Shown in pieces: positions 48,383 through 57,060 of a DNA stretch of 64,000 nucleotides. Position 1 is the first letter of the stretch. Each line of letters begins with the position of its first letter. The position numbers were made by a program, and so were the translations under genes. The DNA is taken from positions 40,008,417 through 40,072,416 of the forward strand of contig CM031626.1 of NCBI GenBank assembly GCA_018398815.1, written 5' to 3'. The DNA is from Conus ventricosus. Taxonomy: Eukaryota > Mollusca > Gastropoda > Neogastropoda > Conidae. Below the pieces are notes generated by a model. It worked only from the letters and a program-made list of their open reading frames with translations, did not search any database and was not told the origin of the DNA.

Positions 48383-49087
48383 TTAATCAGAATCAATATC
48401 AACGGTCTTTTTGTGCTTGGACTCATAAACTAAAGTATAAACGCCCTTTGATGTTGTTAATGTGAGCTGTTTAGAACAGAGTTTAATGTCTCGTTTACTT
48501 TTTTTAAACATTCCTTTTTTATCTGCTCGGTGTCTGGCTGTTGAGAAAAACTTGCCCTTGCCTTTTTTGAAGATCAAACTTTTGTCTTTTATAGTCATCA
48601 AAATCGGCCTGTAAAAGCCTAAATTCTTCATCCGTGATGTTTGAGTCAACTAGTGCTTTATTTATTGTCAGTTTGAGCGAACTAAGTTTAGCTGTTATTA
48701 GTTGAACCATAGCTGTGTGCTTTTGGAGTTTAGTTTTTAATTTTTTGCTAGCAGCACTTACAGCTAATGAACACAGGCCAAGAGTTAAAGACAAACCGCC
48801 TAGAGGTAAAGCTGCCGGCGCGCCTACGCCTGTTGCTAAGAGGCCTACACTTGTTTCTGCTGATAGAGCACTAAAAGTCGATGCTCCAGTATTAACATAT
48901 GTAACAGCATTAAAGGCAGCAGAATACCTTCGTTTGGTTTTGCTGTATTTTGAAAGGTCTTGCTCTAGTACTTGCTGCATTTGCGTAATGTTTGTTAATC
49001 TAAAGGTTTTTATGTCAGGGGTTTCTACTATCCCTTCTTTGGCGACTCTGGCGCTGTAGGCACATTTGGATAAACCTGAACAGACAT
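48383..49087 (-). pseudogene. Glycine/alanine-rich hydrophobic protein, putative virion or membrane component
   Basis: The likely start is Met 49087 (MSVQVYPNV), with a one-base shift after about 10 codons into the 153-codon frame (48980-48519). A polar helix (LEQDLSKYSKTKRRYSAAF) comes first. A long small-residue hydrophobic stretch follows (includes GLLATGVGAPAALPLGGLS, about residues 50-85 of that frame), then a Lys-rich coiled-coil-like C-terminal half. An overlapping frame (48649-48383) carries a basic tail ending DIDSD and may be the true C-terminus after a second shift. The hydrophobic stretch could be two tight helices in a membrane. Neighbouring the capsid-like gene on the same strand suggests a structural or membrane-interacting role (inference). 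Confidence 0.5.
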
Positions 49088-49240
49088 GCCTTTTTATAAA
49101 ATAAAAATAATTTAGTATTATATATCTTTTAATCTGTTATCTTGAATATTCAGCTGCGCATCATATATTAAAAACAAATGTACATTAAGTGGTTTATCGC
49201 CATCTTTTTTTTTTTATCAATTTGAATGTTTATTCCGTCT
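49088..49240. promoter_or_regulatory. AT-rich intergenic spacer
   Basis: About 150 bp of AT-rich sequence separates the capsid-like gene from the hydrophobic-protein gene. It may hold the latter's promoter; no defined element is seen. Confidence 0.3.
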
Positions 49241-50382
49241 TTAACAGTTCTCCCCACTTCCATGCAGCTGATTATCCTCTGTCGATCTTAGGTCAATCCA
49301 TAAACCGTATTTTTTTGTTAAATAATCATCAAGCCTAACACTGTGAAGGTGTAGATCTTTAGACACAAGGTCTACTGTTGGACTTCTACACCTCCCACCC
49401 CCAAACAATTTTCTTATTTCGTCAAAATGTGATAAGGTCTAAGTCCGCTAGCGTAGATTTGGTTAGGACTACCCTCAATCGAACATTGTACTTTCGTTAT
49501 TTTAGGATTAATAAACTTTTCACTTCCTCTTTTGAACGGTTCTTTATCTTCACACAGCAATAAAATACCTTTAAGCGATCTTGCTGCGGCACTAAAACTA
49601 AAATTCCATATAGCGTCATTCTTGCTTCTGGGATATGTTGTATGATGAATCACTCTTTCGTAATATATTGCTAATTTTGACTGATATTGTTGCTCAATCA
49701 GCCTTGCTAAATTAGGGTTGCTAACAACGTCAAACTCTAACGAGATGTCAGAAATGCTGTACTTTGCTTCGGTGTCTGATGATCTGATAACACGTTTGTA
49801 TTCATTAAAAGTTAGCTCATATGACAATCTGTCTTTTAATGCTCCTTGAAAGTATGGCGCATGCGCTTTTAACAACTCAAAATCTAAGGGAATAGAAAAG
49901 CGATTTCCATACGCAAAATTTACAGCTATATACTTTTTGCCGTCTTTAGCATCTGCGGCGCCTATTCTATGTTTTAGCGCTTCTTCATTTTCGATTCCTT
50001 GAAACGCAAAGTCAGCCCTTTCATTCGTGGTTAGCCATAGATCAGAATAGGTTAAAAATATGTCTGCATTGTGTAAAGAAAATATTTCTTGCCCCTCAAG
50101 TTTTATAGAAATTTTCTTAACGATTGCCCGTCCCAGATTCTGGACAACTGTCCTGTTTGGGTCTGTTGCTGAATCGAGTTCTATTTTGAAAGTAAGTCGC
50201 GCAGAGCCTGGCACAATCACTTCATCTGCTCCTAGGTCTGGAAATTTGACAGTAAGAATTTGATCTGCATCAATAGTAGATGGATTATTTGGAACAGTAA
50301 TATTCCGTTTATTTCCCTTCACGCCTAAGGGCTCTTTCAGTCTTCTATGCGGGTCAAGAATTGAACCATATGCTTGTGACAT
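49241..50382 (-). pseudogene. Capsid-like structural protein candidate (~380 codons, one frameshift)
   Basis: A 322-codon frame from Met 50382 (MSQAYGSILDPHRRLKEPLG) to 49414. One frameshift near 49.43 kb leads to a further ~60 codons ending at 49241 (contains YLTKKYGLWIDLRSTEDNQ). The composition is beta-rich and globular with no membrane segment. N-terminal features are GNKRNITVPNNPSTI, a FPDLGADEVIVPGSARLTF segment and LGRAIVKKISIKLEGQEIF; a central block is DRLSYELTFNEYKRVI. Alternating hydrophobic strands, length and place beside Polinton replication genes suggest a jelly-roll capsid or virion protein, but I do not recognise the family and see no diagnostic motif. It is much better preserved than integrase and polB next door. 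Confidence 0.55.
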
Positions 50383-50422
50383 ATTTTATAAAGCAAAATA
50401 AAAAGTTAATTATTTAAGAAAC
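50383..50422. promoter_or_regulatory. 40-bp divergent intergenic region
   Basis: An AT-rich gap (contains TTTTATAAAGC and TTATTTAAG) between two divergent start codons. It must hold both promoters if the genes are separately transcribed. TATA-like words occur on each strand. Confidence 0.4.
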
Positions 50423-50938
50423 ATGGCAGGAATTGAAGGTGAAGAAGATTATGATGTTTTTGATCCTGGAGACGACATGAGTGAAATGACTCCTTTGACA
50501 CAGCATCGCTCAGCGCTCTCAGTGCGGCGTGAATTAACAGAAAGTACGGTCGGAGCATTTTACAAAAGTTTAGGCTTAAAACCTCCCGAATTTATACCCC
50601 TTGATGATTTTGAAGTAAAAAAAAAGGGCCATTTGCATGTGAAAGACGATCAAGGAGAACCTGTTCAGCTTACAACTAAACGAGACACATTAAAGTTTTT
50701 AGCCTTGAGTACAATTAGACAAAGACTCAATGTGAGCGTACAAAATCGCCTTGGCATTTCTAAACCAAAATTAAATAGGGATGCAGTTGCTAAACTTCAA
50801 AACACACTACAGGAACTCCCAACAGCTAACCAAATACAAAACATGGAACTTAAAGAATTAAATCAATCAGCAGGTGAATTAATAAATGTAATGGAAGCAG
50901 AAACAAGTTTTTTAGAAGAAACAGCATTAAAGGTATGA
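50423..50938 (+). CDS. 171-residue acidic/helical protein of the Polinton-like element
   Basis: An intact ORF from MAGIEGEEDYDVFDPGDDMS to ETALKV-stop. The first ~25 residues are strongly acidic. A basic lysine-rich middle (FEVKKKGHLHVKDDQGEPVQ) follows, then a helical C-terminal half with coiled-coil-like Leu/Gln/Glu spacing (MELKELNQSAGELINVMEAE). No signal peptide or membrane span. It is divergent from the capsid-like gene and only 40 bp away. The LINE begins 3 bp or so past the stop, so the natural C-terminus may have been cut. Unidentified; a scaffold, core or DNA-binding virion protein is only a guess. Confidence 0.6.
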   Translation: MAGIEGEEDYDVFDPGDDMSEMTPLTQHRSALSVRRELTESTVGAFYKSLGLKPPEFIPLDDFEVKKKGHLHVKDDQGEPVQLTTKRDTLKFLALSTIRQRLNVSVQNRLGISKPKLNRDAVAKLQNTLQELPTANQIQNMELKELNQSAGELINVMEAETSFLEETALKV

Positions 50939-51154
50939 ATGGGTAAAATACGAGTGGCAGGTGTGCAGCCGGCACAGAACTGTTTCTTCTTTACGACCAC
51001 CAGACGAAGATGAGAGGAACTCCTTAAGGTTTGGACGGATCTGAAAGAGTTTGTCATTCGTCTGTGTATTCCAATCCTCCTGCCAGAGGTCTCTGACATA
51101 ATCGTTAATTTGGGGTTTTAGCTCTGAACAAGGGATATATATGTTTGACGGTTT

Positions 51155-51737
51155 CTATGTTGTGGCATTCTTGGCTAAACGATCAACCATTTCGTTCCCT
51201 CCGATGCCAACATGACCAGGAATCCAAGCCAGAATAATGTTGTAACCATCCACTTTCAACTTGGTCAAAAATTCAAAAAAGTGTAAAAGTTCTGGATGCT
51301 GATGGTTGCGGCCAGCTATGGCCTCCAACGCTGACAGTGAATCTGACAGAACCAGAAAGTCCCTCTTCTTAGATTGTGAGATTATATTCAATGCCAGAAC
51401 CAGAGCAGTAAGTTCAGCGGAATAGACAGAAGCATCTGGAGGTATATGTTCTAACAGTATCTGAGAAGGAGCACCAGGGCAATAGGCTGCTCAGGCCACT
51501 CCATCCTCAGACTTGGAACCGTCAGTGAAAATTTTCTGATAAGATGGAAATTTTGAACAGAGGTCAGCATACAATGCCTTGTATGCCAGAGAGCTGGTAG
51601 ACTCTTTACGAAAAGCTGCAAGATCAAAACAAATCTCAGGTGTGAAAAAGGTCCACGGAGGTTCATCTGGAAACTTGGAAAAATTGGACACAACTCCTAG
51701 GTCTAGACCTGCATTCTGCGCATGAGGCTGCATACGA
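51155..51737 (-). pseudogene. Connection and RNase H of LINE-3
   Basis: The connection segment (51737-51560, with NFSKFPDEPPW) leads to KIFTDGSKSEDG (first Asp, about 51500-51535). After a frameshift come a VLSDSLSALEAIAG block (about 51310-51360) and LAWIPGHVGIGGNEMVDRLA (about 51180-51240), the conserved RNase H end. A basic, His/Arg-rich remainder follows to about 50950. Confidence 0.88.
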
Positions 51738-52521
51738 TAATAAAGGACAACAAGGGAAAATTCTTTAAGAAGCTCGTGAAATATAAAACGGGACACAATC
51801 TCCACCAGGAACGACTTTTGAAGAGTCTGATATTTAGACTCAGACTTGATGCATACAAAACAAAATATTGTAAAAATGTCACTTGCATTTGTGGCCAAAA
51901 TATTACACTATTCCATGTCATCTTCCTTTGCAGAAATACTAAAAAAATATTTGCCTACTTGGTTATTAAGTTTGAACCCATCAATCGCGAATTTTTGGGA
52001 CATTTTTGGGAACGAAGCGAAGGCTGTAGAAGTTGTTAGGGCAATTGTTAAGAGTCCAGTTGGACATTTACTTTGATTCTCGAGTTATTTGTTTGATTTA
52101 TTTTTTTTTTATTTCAATGGTTAAAAATGTTTTGTTTCTTTAAAAATGTTCAGATATGAATCCAGGCTAAAGCAGTTTACCGTTATGCCGGTAGATTAGC
52201 ATGGGGTTAAAGTGATGGTCACTTATTGGTATCTCATTAATTAAATAGACTATGCATGCAAAGTTTAGTATACTACACTACCTCCACACTCCATACACTT
52301 TTAATGACATTTTTAAAACAACACACACACACATGTATGCCCCCCCCCCCCCCCACACACACACAACACCACACACACACACACCGACATACACACACCG
52401 GCCCCTTTTACATGTGTTTTTTGTTTTGTCTTTGTTTGTTTGTATGCCTGTTCGTTTGTCTATTGTTTTTGTCTAAGATCACTGTAAAGTGGATAGACAT
52501 TAAATTAAAGAACGAACGAAC
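51738..52521 (+). mobile_element. Nested 3' fragment of a LINE-2-family element
   Basis: Contains RLRLDAYKTKYCKNVTCICG and a terminal KSPVGHLL-stop (52073), matching the Cys/His cluster and SPMGHLL terminus of the LINE at 26193-31834. Its 3' UTR ends GTGGATAGACATTAAATTAAAG plus (AACG)n at 52521. LINE-3 reads through if it is removed (GLR, then MQPHAQ). 5'-truncated, about 780 bp. Includes a CA/C-run tract at 52319-52400. Confidence 0.85.
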
Positions 52522-52526
52522 GAAGA

Positions 52527-54165
52527 CCAAACGGCGGAATACAGTTAGGGTTATTTTCAAATTTACTTTGGAAGAGAGGGTCAAAAACACAGTCATAGGC
52601 AGGGTTTTCTGGTTCCGAGAACAGTCTGATATAATAATTCAAAGACAATTTCAGCCTGCGGTTGGACAGTGAGGGTTCACCTGCCTCTGCGTACAGGCTG
52701 TACACAGGGGTGGTGCGGAATGCTCCAAGACAGAGACGAAGCCCTTGATGGTGGATAGGATCCAAGAGTTTCAGATAAGAGGGTCTTGCAGAGCCGTACA
52801 CAGCGCAACCATAGTCCAGTTTGGAACGGACCAAGGCTCTGTAGAGGTGCAGCAAAGTTTTCTTATCAGCGCCCCAGTCAGTGTGCGCTACGACCCGCAG
52901 AATATTCAGTGCTTTCTGGCAAGCAGTTTTGAGGTTTTTAATGTGGCTGAGAAAGTTAAGTTTCTGGTCAAAAATAACTCCTAGAAATTTGGCCTCTTTG
53001 ACAGCTGGAATGGGAGATTTCCCTATTTGAATTTCAGGATCTGGAAAAAACTGACGGAAATTATGGAAGTGAATGCACTGTGTCTTTGTAGGAGAAAAGG
53101 TGAAAACGTTTTTATCCGCCCACTGATGAATTTTATCCACACAAAGCTGGAGCCTGCGCTGGATACTCGGGTACAGGCTTCCAGTTGCGTAGACAGCAAA
53201 ATCATCCACAAACAATGAGCAGTCTGAACCTTGCTGAACTGATTTGACAATGTTGTTGATCTTGATGCTAAAGAGGGCAGGAGACAGTATGCTCCCTTGT
53301 GGAACACCCAACTCCTGCTCGTGAACATCAGAGAGAGTGGTGCCAACCCGGACCTGAAACTGTCGTTCTGCCACAAAATGTTGTATGAAAACTGGAAGAT
53401 GACCTCAAAACCCAGATCATGGAGATCATGAAGTATCTCTGACTTCCAGGTGGTATCGTAGGCCTTCTCCAAGTCGAAGAAAATTGCCACTGCATGCTGT
53501 TTGTTAATAAAGGCATTCCGAAGTGTAGATTTTAGACGAATCAAATGGTCAACTGTAGTCCGATGTTTGCAGAAACCACACTGTTCTTTCGCCAAAAGGC
53601 CATCGGTTTCGAGTTTCCACATGAGTCTAGCATTGACCATTTTCTCCATCAATTTACAGACACAGCTGGTCAAAGCTATGGGACGGTAGTTTGATGGGTA
53701 AGAAAGATCTTTTCCAGGTTTGGGAATGGGAATGATGAGGGCTTTTCGCCAAGAAGGTGGAAAGAAACCAGTAGTCCACACATGGTTGTATACCTGTAGC
53801 AGGATGTTCAGACCTTTTTGCGGAAGATGTTTCAAAAGTTTATAATGAATTTCATCTATACCTGGAGAGGAATCGCTGTAGGAAAGTAAGGCAGATTTCA
53901 GTTCGTTTAAAGTGAAAGGAAGATTGTAGTCTTCCATGTTGTCTGACGAAAAGTTGCATGGTGATTTTTCTTTAAGGGCTTTATTTTTGACAAATCTGAC
54001 TGATTTGTTAGAAGACGAGGAATTCTTTTCAATGGTTGAAGCAAGCAGATTAGCAACTGCTTTTTTCTCTGTTATTAAAGAGTCAGAAAACTTGAGATGG
54101 TTTACAGTGGGACAGGTGTTCTTCCCTTTGATTTTAGAAGAATTAAAAGAGAAAGAGGGAAACAC
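52527..54165 (-). pseudogene. Reverse transcriptase of LINE-3
   Basis: A 380-codon frame (54165-53023) has SPGIDEIHYKLLKHLP, WRKALIIPIPKPGKDLSYPS, NYRPIALTSCVCKLMEKMV, a KEQCGFCKHRTTVDHLIRL block and IFFDLEKAYDTTW (first Asp). The overlapping 289-codon frame (53374-52505) has GVPQGSILSPALFSIKINNI, the catalytic LFVDDFAVYATG box (about 53195-53225) and the LGVIFDQKLNFLSHI thumb. A single frameshift near 53.38 kb links them, so RT is among the better preserved parts of the window. Confidence 0.92.
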
Positions 54166-54180
54166 GAGGCAGAGACTACT

Positions 54181-54408
54181 GCTGGTACTGCCGCCACTAC
54201 TGCTACCACAGCTGCTGCTGCTGCTGCTGCTGCTATACTACTTTTGCTGATATCACAACTACTTCAATAGCAGCACTAAGTATGAAGAATTTAATAGACA
54301 TTGAAGACATGTGACTATAGACTATGTGCTGTAGATCTATAGATCCCGTTTTAGATCAACACGGAGTTGACGGGACCTACACCTGACTTTGTATCCTGTG
54401 TCACAGAG
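54181..54408. other. Spacer with (CTG)n, presumed intron
   Basis: (GCT)n at 54206-54235. The rest is unremarkable and ends with a candidate acceptor, TGTGTCACAG, at 54399-54408. Confidence 0.5.
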
Positions 54409-54794
54409 ACGACTTCATCCAGTGGCTGACAGCTGTCCAGCACCGACTGCCCTCAGTCCGTGTGTGGGCAGCGTCAGTGTGAATAGTGGACAACGACCCC
54501 ACATGTCCCCCTCCGTCCTGGCTGGAGATCCACGAAGTCACTGAACCTCTTCGGTCACCGCCTGCAGTGACCAGCCAGGTGGAGGGGTCAGGTTGGATGG
54601 ATGGCCACTACATCCCCCGGTACAGCGCCCCAGCACTGCCTCTCCCCACAGAGGGACCACCAGTCCGGCAGCCGAGTCACGGGGTCAGGCAGGTCACAGT
54701 GGTGAGCCCTGGCAGTGTGCCGTGTGTGCTGACACCATTGGTCACCTCCTGACCCACGACATACGTGTGGGACAGCCAGGTAGGAACTGTTCTG

Positions 54795-54905
54795 TCTCAT
54801 CATCATCATCACCATCATCATGATGATGATTATGATCATGATCATGATCATCATCATCATCAACAACATCATCATCATCATCACCATCATCACCACCATC
54901 CTGGT
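54795..54905. repeat. (ATC)n microsatellite in the intron
   Basis: CATCAT and GATGAT tracts form a partial palindrome (about 54801-54862). It starts about 15 bp after the splice donor. Confidence 0.92.
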
Positions 54906-55024
54906 GATGACAGGAATTTAGATCTAATTCTGTACAATGTACAAGTGCTGACAGAAAAATAGATCTGGATCTCCTCTGATTCACATTTATTTCTTGTACA
55001 CAATGGATGGTTGTGTGTGCGTGC

Positions 55025-55195
55025 GTCTGTCTCGTTGTCTTTCTGTCTGTCTGTTTATCTGTCTATTTATCTGTCTCTTTGTCTGTCTGTTTATCTGTCT
55101 GTCTGTCTGTCTTTCTGTCTCTCTGTTTGTCTGTCTGTTTATCTGTGTGTTTGTCTGTCTGTTTATCTGTCTGTGTGTTTGTCTGTCAGTGTGTC
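55025..55195. repeat. (TCTG)n microsatellite in the intron
   Basis: About 170 bp of CTGT/TTTATCTG variants. ORFs across it are artefacts. Confidence 0.93.
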
Positions 55196-55560
55196 TGTGC
55201 ATCAGACCAACCTGGGGTGGAGGTGTACAGTGACGTCATGTCATCATGATCATGCTGTTTTCAGGTGCCCCCAAGTACAGGGACACCTGGATTCTCTGTG
55301 GTCACCTTTCTGATGCACGTCGTGCTGACGACCTTGTACGTCGTCTGAGAGGTCGTCACGGTGCACGGGTCAGGGCGGTGCCACGTCCCCCCAGTGAGAG
55401 TGATGCAGAGGACCTGGCCCTGGCCCTCACTGACCAGGTCACCGTGACAGACTACCGCAATGTCCAGGGGATGGAGAGGGCGGTGGTCATAGCGCTGGGA
55501 GGGGGGTATGACATTCTGTCATGGTCCAGGTCCACCAGTTTTCTGTGTGTCATTGAGTGA

Positions 55561-55840
55561 CACCAGCACAGGGACAGCCTGTCACCGTGTGTCACACCTC
55601 CACACCTCGTCACCAACGGCTTCATGTTTCTCTCCCCCCTCCCCTCCACCCCTCCCTGCTCTTCATCCTTCTGTTTCTTTCTTCTTTCTTTCCTTCCCCC
55701 CTTTGTCTTTTCCTGTTCCATCCTCACCTTTGTTATCTTCTTCTTTCCTTTGTTCCTGTCTTCCGTCCCCCGCTTCTCCTCTCCTTCCCCCCTCCCTCTC
55801 CTTTCGCGTCTTTGATTTTGGCCCCCCCCCCTTTCCCCCT
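55561..55840. other. Pyrimidine-rich tract, 3' UTR or intergenic
   Basis: A long C/T-rich stretch with TTCTTTC and CCCCTCC runs. No gene; possibly 3' UTR of the NTPase-like gene. Confidence 0.5.
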
Positions 55841-56700
55841 CCCGTCCTGGCTGGGATACGAAAACACTGACCCTTCTTTTTAAAGCGGCAGTTACACCAG
55901 TTAAAAAAGGGGAATTTTAAATTGTGGCAAACCCTTTTCGGCGAGGCCTTTTTTCCCACAGAGGGAAAAAGTCCGGCCCCCCCGAGTCAGGGGCCCCCCG
56001 CAGGTACGGTGTGGTTTTGGTTTTGCCCCTTGTGTGGGGGACACCAGGGGGCCCTCGAAAACCCCCCCCCTTTCCCCCGAGGAAGCAGAGGAACTCGTTC
56101 ACATTCTTTCCCCATTTAGTTGGAAATCTGTTAAACCCTCCTCTTCACTCTTTTTTCACTCACCACCTACAAATCTGGGGGGATTGTTTGTTTTTCGGTA
56201 AAATGAAAAATCTGAAAGAAAAGGGGGCCCCGATCTCCTGATTAAACTTTTTCGCCCAATGGGAGGTTGGGTGCTTTGGGGTTTTTTCCCCGCTGAAAAC
56301 CCAAAACGCCTTTGTGGTTTTAAATTGTTGCGTTGCTTCCCTAGTCCCCTTTTTTTTCTGTTACCTGGGTGCGGCGGTCCTGTGGGGTTTCTCCGTGTGT
56401 TTAAAAAAAATCAACCCACCGGGGTGAGGGCCCCGTAAACCCATGTCCCCAGCATGGTTTTGTTGCCCCCAAAAAAAAGGGTTCGGGGAAAACGGAAACT
56501 TGGGCCCCGGTTTTTTTAATGGGGAAAGATTTTCGTCGTTGAGGGGGCCATTAAAAGGCCGCCCACTCCCCCAGGAGGAGGCAAAGGAAAAGGGCTCCCA
56601 CTTTGCGGGGGGTTAACCGGGGAAAGACAACGAATAAGGGTGGGAGGCGGGGGGGGGTAAATTACCCGCACCGGGGGGTGGACCTGTCTGGTCCATCCCA
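55841..56700 (+). pseudogene. Degraded second copy of the NTPase-like exons
   Basis: 55841-56060 follows exon 1 of the preceding gene phrase by phrase: CCCGTCCTGGCTGG against TCCGTCCTGGCTGG, CCCACAGAGGGA in both, AGTCCGGC against AGTCCGGC, and GAGTCA-GGGG against GAGTCACGGGG. 56560-56690 follows exon 2 (AGGAGGCAAAGGAAAAGGGC against GCAGAGGACCTGGCC, and GACAACGA-TAAGGG against GACTACCGCAATGTCCAGGGG). Many bases are replaced by neighbours' bases, giving runs of G, A, C and T. It is either an old tandem duplicate or, more likely, a low-quality consensus of a second copy. Confidence 0.55.
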
Positions 56701-57060
56701 GTTTTTTTGGTGTAATGGGGGAAGGGAGGGACAGTTGTAGGTGACTTTGGGGGAAGGGGGGGCATTTTTCTTTAAACCCCTTTTTAAAAACCCGTTTTTT
56801 TTTTCCTTTTTGTCTTTTTTTTCTTTGTTTTTCTTTTTCGTTTTCCGTTAAGGTAAGGGGCTTTTTTTAAACTTTTTGGGGGGCTTTGGCTTTCCTGTTA
56901 AGGGGGGGGCGTTTGTTCTTTTAGGTGGGGCATTTTGGCTTACTTATCTTTTCGTGCTTTGGGGGTCTTTTTCAGCTTTTGGGGGGGGGGCTTTTTTTTA
57001 AAATTGGAATCATTTAAAAACAGGGGATTTAACATTGGGGAAATCTTTTGGGGGAAGGGG
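56701..57060. other. Homopolymer-rich low-complexity DNA
   Basis: Runs of G and T dominate (TTTTTTTCTTTG, GGGGGGGGGG). No feature is supportable. Confidence 0.5.

Larger units (their letters stand above)
40200..50940. mobile_element. Polinton (Maverick) / adintovirus-like element, interrupted on the right
   Basis: It combines an RVE-family integrase (plus, 43.1-44.4 kb) and a protein-primed-type family B DNA polymerase (minus, 48.0-44.8 kb), the diagnostic pair of Polintons and adintoviruses, with several small ORFs and a putative capsid-type gene (49.24-50.38 kb). Boundaries are uncertain: I found no terminal inverted repeats, the left edge is placed where coding traces begin, and the right edge is the 3' end of a LINE at about 50.94 kb. 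The replication and integration genes are riddled with frameshifts and stops, while the 48.4-50.94 kb genes carry only one or none each. Confidence 0.8.
50942..54180 (-). mobile_element. LINE-3 of this window: Jockey/I-like non-LTR retrotransposon, 5'-truncated
   Basis: Minus strand: RT (54165-52527), interrupted by a nested LINE fragment (51738-52521), then connection and RNase H (51737-51155) and a 3' region to about 50942. The endonuclease is absent, so it is 5'-truncated near 54.18 kb. It is a different family from the LINEs at 17.3 and 26.2 kb, judged by RT sequence and FVDD in place of YADD. Confidence 0.88.
54409..55560 (+). pseudogene. P-loop NTPase / SF1-helicase-like gene, two 3' exons
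   Basis: Exon 54409-54779 (DDFIQWLTAVQHRLPSVRVW near the start, VCADTIGHLLTHDIRV near the end) is joined by a GT-AG intron (donor CCAG|GTAGG, acceptor TTTTCAG|GT) to exon 55266-55560. The join preserves frame through a split Gly codon. Exon 2 reads YRDTWILCGHLSDARRADDL, then VTVTDYRNVQGMERAVVIAL and SRSTSFLCVIE-stop, resembling motifs V and VI at the C-terminus of superfamily 1 helicase-type ATPases (target motif, VVI strand, Ser-Arg-x-Thr). The Walker A part would be upstream and is not in the window. Breaks: TGA at 54480-54482 in place of a likely Trp codon, and a frameshift near 54.70 kb. Helicase-like assignment is moderate. Confidence 0.55.

Noticed and set aside
40200..50940. Terminal inverted repeats for the Polinton-like element
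   Set aside because: I compared the sequence near 39.5-40.3 kb with that near 50.9 kb and beyond the LINE near 54.2 kb and saw no match; the ends may be lost.
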